A DNA stretch of 17,131 nt from JAFMPW01 sp040830565 (GTDB taxonomy: Bacteria; Bacteroidota; Bacteroidia; Flavobacteriales; Flavobacteriaceae). Positions 7,461 to 14,696 of this stretch are shown in pieces. The DNA lies in the NCBI GenBank assembly GCA_040830565.1, contig JBFOMC010000238.1, forward strand, positions 1-17,131, written 5' to 3'. The position numbers and the translations under genes are program-made. Each line of letters opens with the position of its first letter. The first letter of the stretch is position 1. The notes below the pieces were generated by a model. The model ran no database searches. It was not told the origin of the DNA and was given only the letters and a program-made list of their open reading frames with translations.

Positions 7461-9083
7461 ATGGTTTTTGCAAAACGAATTGTATCCGGACTTTTTCTGA
7501 TGGCTTTGGTTTTTGCCCTGCTGCAATGTGCTAAAAGAGGAAATCCTTCAGGTGGACCTAAAGATATTACCCCCCCTGTGCTCATTAGAACAGAACCGGA
7601 GAACCTTACTACCAATTTTGACGCTCAGAAGATCCGATTGTATTTTGACGAGTACATTAGACTGGATGATATTCAAAATCAGCTCATCGTTTCTCCTCCC
7701 CTAAAAAACAACCCTAAGATTAGCCCGCAGGGAGGTGCCAGTAAATATGTTGAAATCATTCTAAAGGATACTCTAAAAGAGAACACTACCTATACCATAA
7801 ACTTTGGCCAGAGTATTGTGGATAATAATGAAGGCAATCCCAATAGCTTTCTTACCTATGTTTTCTCTACCGGCGATTATATAGATTCTTTGACACTCAG
7901 GGGTGTTGTTAAAGATGCTTTTAATAAGGAAGCAGACGAATTTGTAAGCGTAATGCTTTACGAAATTGATACGGCTTTTACAGATTCCACAATCTACAAG
8001 AATCCTCCCAACTATATTACCAACACCCTGGATAGCACTGTCATTTTTGAGCTCAAAAATTTAAAAGAGGGGAGTTATGCACTTATTGGGCTCAAGGATG
8101 AAGGAAAAAATAACGTTTTTGATCAGGGAGTGGATAAAATAGCGTTCATACAAGACACTGTGAGTTTACCTACAGATTCTATATTCCTTTTAACCCTTTT
8201 TAAGGAAATCCCTGACTACAGTGTCCCTCCTCCTAAATTTCAGGCGAGCAACAGGATCATCTTTGGTTATAATGGGGGGGATCAAGTGATTGGAATTAAT
8301 CCTTTATCTGTCTTACCAGACACCATAAAAACCAGGCTTGCAAAAGAGCCTGAAAAAGACACATTAAACTATTGGTTTACCCCTTTTGAAGTAGATTCTC
8401 TGGTATTCGAAGTAGTCAATGCTGCAAAGGAACAAAGAGACACCTTTACAGTAAAATCCCGAAAACTCGCGGCCGATTCCCTGATCATAAATCCTAGTCA
8501 TCGAGGGAATATTAACTTTGAAGAGGGTTTCAGTATTTCTGCAAATATTCCGATCATAGCGGTAGACACGGCACAAATATCAATGCTGAATAAGGACTCA
8601 ACGGACGTAGATTTTAAAGTGGCCTTCGACAGCCTGGCAAACAAACTTACCTTTAAGTTCGACAAGGAAGCCAATGACAATTACAATATAGAAATGCTCC
8701 CAGGCGCAGTAACCGACTTTTTTGAAGCTTCTAACGATACGATCAACTACCGCCTTTCTACGGGCAGTTACGCCGATTACGGAAATCTTAGTATGAATAT
8801 TACCGGAGCCGTAACCTACCCGATTATCGTACAGTTAACTAATGACAGAGGAGAAGTAAGGCGCGAAAAATATGCCAGCTCACCAAGCCTTTTAGAGTTC
8901 AGCAACATTGAGCCAGCCAACTATCTGGTTAGAGTCATTTTTGATACCAATGAGAATGGCAAGTGGGATACAGGAAACTATCTAAAAAAAGTGCAACCAG
9001 AACGAGTGAGCTATTATCCCGTTGAAATTGAAGTACGCGCCAATTGGGAAAAGATAGAGACCTTTACGGTATTACCAGATTAA
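7461..9083 (+). CDS. Ig-like (Big_5) domain lipoprotein
   Basis: 540 residues with a lipoprotein signal peptide: hydrophobic residues 8-21, then LLQC with C23 as the lipidated residue, followed by AKRGNPSGGPKDITPPV, a pattern that I know well from Bacteroidota lipoproteins. Residues about 34-138 resemble the bacterial Ig-like/SbsA domain (Big_5): TPPVLIRTEPENL to NTTYTINFGQSIVDN. The middle is beta-rich without an enzyme motif. Near the C-terminus an acidic loop, DTNENGKWDTG at 495-505, resembles a calcium-binding loop and is followed by YYPVEIEVRANW. The product is expected in the outer membrane, facing the periplasm or the surface. Function is unknown; adhesion, envelope integrity or scaffolding are possible. 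Its last 20 bases overlap the convergent nitrilase gene, which leaves no room for a separate terminator. Confidence 0.87.
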   Translation: MVFAKRIVSGLFLMALVFALLQCAKRGNPSGGPKDITPPVLIRTEPENLTTNFDAQKIRLYFDEYIRLDDIQNQLIVSPPLKNNPKISPQGGASKYVEIILKDTLKENTTYTINFGQSIVDNNEGNPNSFLTYVFSTGDYIDSLTLRGVVKDAFNKEADEFVSVMLYEIDTAFTDSTIYKNPPNYITNTLDSTVIFELKNLKEGSYALIGLKDEGKNNVFDQGVDKIAFIQDTVSLPTDSIFLLTLFKEIPDYSVPPPKFQASNRIIFGYNGGDQVIGINPLSVLPDTIKTRLAKEPEKDTLNYWFTPFEVDSLVFEVVNAAKEQRDTFTVKSRKLAADSLIINPSHRGNINFEEGFSISANIPIIAVDTAQISMLNKDSTDVDFKVAFDSLANKLTFKFDKEANDNYNIEMLPGAVTDFFEASNDTINYRLSTGSYADYGNLSMNITGAVTYPIIVQLTNDRGEVRREKYASSPSLLEFSNIEPANYLVRVIFDTNENGKWDTGNYLKKVQPERVSYYPVEIEVRANWEKIETFTVLPD

Positions 9084-9843
9084 AGTGATCTCTGTCTTTA
9101 AGAAAATTTAATTTTTGTCTTGTGCTGTCAATATGACTTCTGCTTAAGCTTGTATAGAGCACAGTTTCTTCCTCAGAAAAGACCAGTTGTTTCCCAAGGC
9201 AGTCGTAAGCTGCCGAATGTCCAGAGTATTCATACCCGTTAGGATCTGTACCTATCCTGTTTACCCCTATACAGTAAGCCATATTTTCAATGGCCCTGGC
9301 TTTTAACAATGCATCCCAGGCACCTATTCTGGGTTTAGGCCAATTGGCCACGTAGATCAAGGCATCATATTCTTCCGTATTTCTTGCCCAAACCGGAAAA
9401 CGCAGATCATAGCAGATCAGGGGGCAGATTTTGAATCCTTTATAATCCACAAGGAGCCGGTCTTTCCCTGCTTCATATACCTTGTCTTCTCCTGCAAGTG
9501 TAAACGTATGCCTTTTATCGTATTGGGCCAGATTGCCATCGGCATCAACAAAAAATAATCTGTTCGTATATTTTTTGGGATGGTGAAAAGAAATACTTCC
9601 CAGCAGCGCAGTTTTTCTGCTCTGTGCCATTTGCTTCATCCAGGATACCGTTTTCTCGCTCTCAATGGCATTGACATTTTCCGGAGTCATTGTAAAGCCT
9701 GTAGTGAACATTTCTGGTAGGACAATGAGATCTATGTCATCGGAGATCTCTTGTATTTTTCCTTCAAAATTAATTCGGTTTTGTTCCGGGTTTTCCCAAA
9801 CCAGGGAAGATTGAATTAGGGCAATTTTGAGGTCCTTAGACAT
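9064..9843 (-). CDS. Nitrilase-family amidohydrolase, omega-amidase (YafV-like)
   Basis: 259 residues, the usual size for a single-domain carbon-nitrogen hydrolase. The catalytic triad is complete: E44 (LPEMFTTGF), K110 (YDKRHTFTLAGE) and C144 (LICYDLRFP). The motifs LPEMFTTGF and YDKRH are characteristic of the omega-amidase/YafV group, which deaminates 2-oxoglutaramate or 2-oxosuccinamate, the products of glutamine or asparagine transaminases, and acts in metabolite repair; substrate here is inferred from the motifs. No signal peptide, hence cytoplasmic. It starts 5 nt after the ankyrin gene ends, so both are surely one transcription unit. Its 3' end overlaps the convergent lipoprotein gene by 20 bp. 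Confidence 0.92.
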   Translation of the reverse strand: MSKDLKIALIQSSLVWENPEQNRINFEGKIQEISDDIDLIVLPEMFTTGFTMTPENVNAIESEKTVSWMKQMAQSRKTALLGSISFHHPKKYTNRLFFVDADGNLAQYDKRHTFTLAGEDKVYEAGKDRLLVDYKGFKICPLICYDLRFPVWARNTEEYDALIYVANWPKPRIGAWDALLKARAIENMAYCIGVNRIGTDPNGYEYSGHSAAYDCLGKQLVFSEEETVLYTSLSRSHIDSTRQKLNFLKDRDHFNLVIP

Positions 9844-9848
9844 ATTTC

Positions 9849-10331
9849 CTAAACAGCTTTCTCTAAAAGTTTAACGATCGGATCCAAACCCTGCTTTGTG
9901 GCATGATCTAGTGCTGTGCTGCCCCGGGCATCTCTGGCCATCACATCTACCCCATGACTTAGAAGTAATTTCACTATGTCCATCCTATTAAAAGTAGTAG
10001 CGAATATAAGGCAGGTGCCTCCCATGGCATTCCTGGCATTTACATCAGCTCCCTTTTGCATCAACAATTTGGCGAGCTCTACAAATCCTTTAAAACAAAC
10101 ACCCATTAAGGCAGTATTGCCGGCAGCGTCCTTTTCATCTATTGCAGCACCTTTTTCTAATAGCAGCTCTGTAATTTGCAAATGGTTGTAATAGGTAGCC
10201 AAAATTAATGGGGAGGAGCCCCTGGCATCGACAGCATTGACCAAACCAGGTTCGTCGGCCAAAAGTTCCCGCACTTTTGACGTATCTCCATTTCTAATTG
10301 CCTCAAAAAAATTTGCGGTAGCCTCTTTCAT
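9849..10331 (-). CDS. Ankyrin-repeat protein
   Basis: 160 residues consisting almost entirely of ankyrin repeats. An N-terminal helical cap (1-35) is followed by repeats at about 37-69, 70-102 and 103-135, each with the G-x-T/S-x-L or similar turn, and a partial last repeat at 136-160 (RGSTALDHATKQGLDPIVKLL). Ankyrin repeats are protein-binding surfaces; the partner cannot be told. No signal peptide or transmembrane segment, so it is expected in the cytoplasm. Small ankyrin proteins are known beside catalase genes in some bacteria (KatB/AnkB in Pseudomonas), but katG here is 6 kb away. It is the first gene of a two-gene operon with the omega-amidase (5-nt gap). The start at ATG 10329-10331 lies shortly after a hairpin-plus-T-run in its leader. 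Confidence 0.9.
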   Translation of the reverse strand: MKEATANFFEAIRNGDTSKVRELLADEPGLVNAVDARGSSPLILATYYNHLQITELLLEKGAAIDEKDAAGNTALMGVCFKGFVELAKLLMQKGADVNARNAMGGTCLIFATTFNRMDIVKLLLSHGVDVMARDARGSTALDHATKQGLDPIVKLLEKAV

Positions 10332-10351
10332 TTCAATTAAATGTATAAAAA

Positions 10352-10384
10352 AACTGCCACATACAAATGGTGCATATGGCAGTT
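10352..10384 (-). promoter_or_regulatory. Hairpin with T-run in the ankyrin operon leader
   Basis: Perfect 8-bp arms AACTGCCA (10352-10359) and TGGCAGTT (10377-10384) enclose a 17-nt loop. Read on the minus strand the stem runs directly into seven Ts (10353 down to 10347), the look of an intrinsic terminator, yet it sits just 15-53 nt upstream of the ankyrin start, with no minus-strand gene before it to terminate. A leader attenuator, a start-site structure or a protein-binding palindrome are possible readings. Confidence 0.35.
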
Positions 10385-10534
10385 ATATGTAATGGTTAAT
10401 GTTTCTAATGAAATGCCAATGACCATATTTTATTCATGGCAACTAAGTCATTGTCTTCCTTCATCTTATCTTTTCAAAAAGCAATATTCTGCTGCTTTGA
10501 AAAATACGAAATCTTCCATTTTTTAATATCACAA

Positions 10535-10561
10535 TATCATATGATAATGCTATACCATTAT
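10535..10561. repeat. Adjoining palindromes upstream of the kinase operon
   Basis: TATCATATGATA at 10535-10546 is a perfect 12-bp palindrome. It overlaps by three bases an inverted repeat with arms ATAATG (10544-10549) and CATTAT (10556-10561) around 6 nt. The pair lies about 150-176 bp before the kinase start and could be an operator, but both are fully AT-biased and may be chance. Confidence 0.25.
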
Positions 10562-10710
10562 AGTTTTTGTCTATTAAAAATAAAATCTCTTACTGCCCGT
10601 TATACTTATAAAGAATGTAACTTAAGTAGGATGTAATTTGAAGTAAATACCTACATTTTTATGAATCGTGCTACCTCTACCTTAACGCACCACTAACCAA
10701 AAAAAAGCCT

Positions 10711-12906
10711 TTGGAAACGCTATCTATTAATTATCTTATAAAAGACTCCCCGGCGGCTGTAGCCGTGTTAGATAGGTCGCTTCAATTTGTCTGTCATTCT
10801 GACCTATGGTTGCGGGAATTTCACATTAAGCAAAAAGACATTATCGGGAAACACTATTACGACATTATTCCCAACATTCCAGAATCTTTAAAACAAATTC
10901 ATGCCAGTGCCCTTGAGGGGGTCTCTAGTATAAACAAGGGGCAAAAGTTCATGCACTCCGATGGCAGTTTTCAATGGCTGAAGTGGAAAATTAATCCCTG
11001 GAAAGACCATGAAGGAAATATCGGCGGACTTATTGTTGTTCAGGAGGACATTACTGAACTTAAGCGAGAGGAGGAATTATTGCTGATCGCCGAAAGGGTA
11101 GCCCGTATTGGGGGATGGGAAGTCGACCTCTTAAAAAATGAGGTGTATTGGACAGACATTACCAAGGAAATTCATGAAGTTCCTGAAGATTACATTCCGA
11201 ATCTGGAGGAAGGTATTAATTTCTATAAAGCCGGCGAATCTCGTGAAGAAATCACCGCTCTAATCAGTGAAGCCATCGCTAAAGGTACCCCCTGGGACAC
11301 TCAACTACAAATAGTTACAGTGAAAGGAAAAGAAATATGGGTACATGCCAAAGGTCAGGCCGAATTTATTGATGGTACCTGCGTGCGTCTATTCGGCACC
11401 TTTCAGGATATAGATCAAAAAAAGAAGGTTGAAATAGCTTTTCAGGAAGCCACCGAAAGGTTAGCCGTTGCCACCGAAGGTGCTGGAGTTGGAATCTGGG
11501 ATTATGATATTGTTGAAAACAATCTGGTCTGGGATGACAATATGTACCGCTTGTACGGGATTAAAAAAGACGACTTTTCCGGAGTATATGAAGCCTGGAA
11601 AGCCAGTGTGCATCCACAGGATATGGAGCGGGGAGATCAGGAGATTGCAAAGGCCATTTCCGGTGAAAGAGAATTCAATACCGAGTTCAGAGTTGTCTGG
11701 CCAAATGGAGAGGTTCGTTATATTAGAGCCATTGCTGTTACCCAAAGAGATAAGAACGGGAAAGCATTGAAGATGATAGGCACCAATTGGGACATTACCG
11801 AATTAAAAAGAACCCAATTAGAACTGGTGCGAAGTGAAGAGTCTTTTACAGGAGCCTTTGAAAATTCTGCCTGTGGAATGGCTATTGTAGGTTTGGACGG
11901 AAAGTGGATCCGGGTAAACGCTAGCTTATGTTCCAGTTTGGGATATACTGAAAAGGAACTTATGAAACAGACCTTTCAGGATATTACCCATCCGGAAGAT
12001 TTGGATAAGGATCTGGCACTTCTTAAAGAAGTTGTACAAGGAAAAATAGCTACTTATCAAATAGAAAAACGCTATTTTCACAAGGCCGGGCATATTGTTT
12101 ACGCTGTTCTAACTGTCACGGCGGTAAAGGATATTAACGGCAAGCTTTCTCATTTTATTTCTCAGGTTATGGACATCTCTTCTCGGATAGAGGCCGAAAA
12201 GCGGCTTACTACCCTCATTGATGTTACCAAAGAGCAGAACGACAACCTCTTGAACTTTGCCCATATTGTATCTCACAATCTAAGATCTCATGCCGGTAAT
12301 CTTTCAATGCTGACCAATTTCTTGGTTAAAGAGGAAGAGGAAGCCGAAAAGAAAAACCTCGAAGGCATGCTTAAAAATGCTACTGAAAGTCTGGATGAAA
12401 CAGTAAAACACCTCAACGAAGTGGTACAGGTAAAGACCGGGGCTTTAGACAAGCTAACCAGCGTAAGCTTAAGAAACAGCGTTGAAAGTGTAGAAAAGAA
12501 TGTCAGCGCTCTTTTAAAAGAAAAAGGAGCTAGATGTAGTATCAAGATCTCCAAGTCTCACTTTGTAAATGTCGTGCCAGCCTACTTAGACAGTATTTTG
12601 CTTAATCTGTTTACCAATTCTCTAAAGTACTGCAGCACTGAAAGACCCCTGGCACTACGCATTTCGTCCATAAAAAAGGAGGGTGAAATTGTGATAAGTT
12701 TTAAGGACAATGGGCAGGGCATAGATCTGGAAAGACATGGCGATAAAATATTTGGAATGTATAAGACTTTTCACAAACATAAAGATGCTAAAGGTATCGG
12801 CCTTTTCATAACCAAAAATCAAATTGAGGCTATGAGTGGGAAAATTAAGGTAGATAGTAAGGTGGGGGTAGGAACTACCTTTACCCTGCATTTAAAAGAA
12901 GGTTAA
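10711..12906 (+). CDS. Soluble multi-PAS sensor histidine kinase
   Basis: 731 residues with no transmembrane segment, hence a cytoplasmic sensor. Four PAS domains follow one another: about 5-120, 125-240, 248-370 and 373-497, the second to fourth with PAC-type ends such as GTNWDITELKR and SQVMDISSR. A dimerisation/phosphoacceptor helix follows, with H522 in HIVSHNLRSHAGN, then the ATPase domain: N-box N632/N636 (LNLFTNSLKY), G1 box DNGQG 666-670 and G2 box KGIGLF 694-699. The H-box is non-canonical: the acidic residue after His is Asn (N523). The start is TTG 10711; no ATG is in frame between the upstream stop at 10639 and the first PAS domain, and the TTG fits the PAS boundary. No heme, flavin or chromophore Cys signature was recognised, so the signal is unknown. 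Its stop overlaps the response regulator start (TAATG), implying translational coupling and a cognate pair. Confidence 0.93.
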   Translation: METLSINYLIKDSPAAVAVLDRSLQFVCHSDLWLREFHIKQKDIIGKHYYDIIPNIPESLKQIHASALEGVSSINKGQKFMHSDGSFQWLKWKINPWKDHEGNIGGLIVVQEDITELKREEELLLIAERVARIGGWEVDLLKNEVYWTDITKEIHEVPEDYIPNLEEGINFYKAGESREEITALISEAIAKGTPWDTQLQIVTVKGKEIWVHAKGQAEFIDGTCVRLFGTFQDIDQKKKVEIAFQEATERLAVATEGAGVGIWDYDIVENNLVWDDNMYRLYGIKKDDFSGVYEAWKASVHPQDMERGDQEIAKAISGEREFNTEFRVVWPNGEVRYIRAIAVTQRDKNGKALKMIGTNWDITELKRTQLELVRSEESFTGAFENSACGMAIVGLDGKWIRVNASLCSSLGYTEKELMKQTFQDITHPEDLDKDLALLKEVVQGKIATYQIEKRYFHKAGHIVYAVLTVTAVKDINGKLSHFISQVMDISSRIEAEKRLTTLIDVTKEQNDNLLNFAHIVSHNLRSHAGNLSMLTNFLVKEEEEAEKKNLEGMLKNATESLDETVKHLNEVVQVKTGALDKLTSVSLRNSVESVEKNVSALLKEKGARCSIKISKSHFVNVVPAYLDSILLNLFTNSLKYCSTERPLALRISSIKKEGEIVISFKDNGQGIDLERHGDKIFGMYKTFHKHKDAKGIGLFITKNQIEAMSGKIKVDSKVGVGTTFTLHLKEG

Positions 12907-13313
12907 TGAAGAAAATTAAGAGTACCTGTATTATAGATGATGATCCTATCTTCATTTATGGTACAAAGCGGATCATGAAGGAGGTGGATTTTAGCGACTC
13001 TATTCTGGTGTATGAAAACGGCCAGGAGGCCATTGAGGGACTTACTGCATTAAATGAAACAGGCGAAGCACTGCCCAGCGTAATATTCTTAGATCTGAAT
13101 ATGCCCATTATGAGTGGTTGGGAGTTTCTGGACCAGTTTATTAAGATCCCCAATCACAATATTGAAAATATAGTGGTCTATATCATAAGCTCATCTATTG
13201 ACCCAAGAGATCTTGAACGGGTAAAAGACTATCGCATAGTGAGCAATTATATTCTAAAGCCCATTACTCCCGAAGACCTTGAAGGGGTGTTACAGGCCAT
13301 TGCCAATGAATAG
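12906..13313 (+). CDS. REC-only response regulator
   Basis: 135 residues made of a single receiver domain and no DNA-binding or enzymatic output. All receiver residues are present: the acidic cluster D11-D13 (IIDDDP), phosphoacceptor D63 (FLDLNMP), the switch Ser S95 (VYIISSSID) and K118 (ILKPIT). The start ATG shares its A with the last base of the kinase stop codon, so it is very likely the kinase's own partner. Single-domain regulators act by protein-protein contact or as phosphate shuttles in a relay; the downstream target is not in this window. It ends at 13313, directly against the stop of the convergent DUF5689 gene with no base between. Confidence 0.95.
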   Translation: MKKIKSTCIIDDDPIFIYGTKRIMKEVDFSDSILVYENGQEAIEGLTALNETGEALPSVIFLDLNMPIMSGWEFLDQFIKIPNHNIENIVVYIISSSIDPRDLERVKDYRIVSNYILKPITPEDLEGVLQAIANE

Positions 13314-14687
13314 TCAGCGCTCTCCCGGACTAAAGTCTTCAGGCGCATTTTGTGGTAGTTTGATGGTCTCCATGGCCCCGGTGTCATTGTAGATGGTCCA
13401 CTCGTCAGGATTAAATATCGGGTTGCCTTTGCTAACATCTAAGTTTCTAAAGGCCCCGCCATCCTCAAACTCGTGATTGGTTCCGGAACCGTCTTCTCCA
13501 ATGACCCCAAAGAGGTCTATTAGCTTGTCGAAGGGATCTACTAAAGCGATATTGTCATCGCCATTTGAATTGGCCGCCGTGTTTCCAGGTGCCGCGACAT
13601 CTGCATCAAAACCATAAACCTTCTTAAACTCTTCAGGGTCAGGTGAAATCACTAGCGTGCTCTTTGCTTCTATCGTAATTCCGCTCAGATCGATGATAGA
13701 ACCAATTTCCGTATTGTCATTGGTATAACGCTTAAGTGTCCAACCATCTAGGATAAAGGAGCTATCATCTGCATTGTACAATTCTATAAATCTAGCCTTA
13801 TTGTTATTGTCCGGGTCAGCCAACTCAGTAATAAAAATTAGTTCAGAACTGCTTTCATTGACCAGACTTTTACAACGATCATTCTCAAAATCTATATCCT
13901 TTGTGTCTCTGATAATTAAGGCATATTCTGCACCAACTTTAGCTAGCACTCCTGTAATATCACCATTTCCGGGAGGTAAAATTCCCTGATGAAAGTCCGA
14001 AAACCCACTATTTAGTAGTGTTAGTCTAGAATTCTCACAATTTGCCAGAATCCTGCTCGTTTCCTCTTCTGAAATTGCATAGGGTAGGTTTAGTTGCTCC
14101 TCAATAACCTCAACATTTTCAACTTTTATTAAAGTGTTGATCATACGATCATCTAAATCCTGAATGGCTTTTAGGACAGGTTCAATTACAGTAGTCGCAT
14201 TACAGGGAATAACGATATGCTCTTTTACCATATTAGCGGGTAAGCGACCAACTGTTTCATTGCCAAAGGAGTTCAATACTCCACCCAACTTATAGGTCGA
14301 TCTACTCTTTCCTAAAAATAGCCCCTTGAGCTTTACAAAAATTCTAGTCCCGGAAGGATAAATAAGATGGGCGTCCCTTAAGTCTATTTCTATCTGAAGA
14401 CCATCTGAGGGTAACACCGAACTGTCTTGAAAATGTAAGGTGCCAAAAAAATTCCCCGCATGATCAGAAGATATTATATAGCCTTCCACTATTAGATCCT
14501 CCTCAATTTGAATAGTCGATTCTGAAAATAAATGCTTGACCTCAGCCAGGGAGGTATTGGCCACTATTTTGTCGTTGCAAGCATCTTCCGGAGCATCAAA
14601 ATTAGTATTCTTTACACAACGCAATCCGGTTATCACCAAAAACATGATGCTAATTCTCTTGGCTAGGCCTAGTATTTTATATCTCAT
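13314..14687 (-). CDS. DUF5689 / lamin-tail domain surface lipoprotein
   Basis: 457 residues. A hydrophobic signal at about 11-22 leads to C24, followed by VKNTNFDAPEDAC, which matches the start of known DUF5689 lipoproteins (CVKxxxFDxP). The residue before Cys is Arg, not the usual small residue. Residues about 35-270 are DUF5689, a Bacteroidota domain with an OB-like beta pattern (LIVEGYIISSDHAGNFFGTLHFQD-like stretch at 65-88). Residues about 283-440 look like a lamin-tail domain (LTD): ITELADPDNNNKARFIELYN, GWTLKRYT, then TLVISPDPEEFKK. LTDs occur in bacterial surface and secreted proteins, often nucleases or phosphatases, but no catalytic domain follows here. It begins 9 nt after the TonB receptor's stop, on the same strand, so it forms one operon with it and probably works as its surface partner. 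The catalogue of related loci that I recall often adds a secreted nuclease; none is visible here. Confidence 0.88.
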   Translation of the reverse strand: MRYKILGLAKRISIMFLVITGLRCVKNTNFDAPEDACNDKIVANTSLAEVKHLFSESTIQIEEDLIVEGYIISSDHAGNFFGTLHFQDSSVLPSDGLQIEIDLRDAHLIYPSGTRIFVKLKGLFLGKSRSTYKLGGVLNSFGNETVGRLPANMVKEHIVIPCNATTVIEPVLKAIQDLDDRMINTLIKVENVEVIEEQLNLPYAISEEETSRILANCENSRLTLLNSGFSDFHQGILPPGNGDITGVLAKVGAEYALIIRDTKDIDFENDRCKSLVNESSSELIFITELADPDNNNKARFIELYNADDSSFILDGWTLKRYTNDNTEIGSIIDLSGITIEAKSTLVISPDPEEFKKVYGFDADVAAPGNTAANSNGDDNIALVDPFDKLIDLFGVIGEDGSGTNHEFEDGGAFRNLDVSKGNPIFNPDEWTIYNDTGAMETIKLPQNAPEDFSPGER

Positions 14688-14696
14688 ATTAAACGG

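Larger units (their letters stand above)
10332..10710. other. AT-rich 379-bp intergenic region between divergent genes
   Basis: This stretch separates the ankyrin operon (minus strand) from the kinase operon (plus strand) and must contain both promoters. It holds a hairpin at 10352-10384, an imperfect hairpin at about 10471-10503 (TTTTCAAAAAGCA against TGCTTTGAAAA), a 12-bp perfect palindrome at 10535-10546 and an adjoining inverted repeat to 10561. Short open frames in it (60-66 codons) lack conserved features and have AT-driven composition, so I do not call genes. No tRNA or recognisable small RNA is seen, and no exact TAnnTTTG promoter box. Confidence 0.6.

Noticed and set aside
9849..10331. 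Ankyrin protein as catalase partner (KatB/AnkB type)
   Set aside because: katG is 6 kb away in another transcription unit; the ankyrin gene is tied to the amidase gene instead.
10471..10503. Imperfect hairpin as a small RNA or terminator
   Set aside because: Two extra bases in one arm, A-rich rather than T-rich flank on the plus strand, and no neighbouring gene end that it would serve.
10341..10636. Two overlapping 61- and 66-codon frames in the AT-rich intergenic region
   Set aside because: Low-complexity, AT-driven composition, no domain or signal pattern, and they overlap the palindromes and likely promoters.
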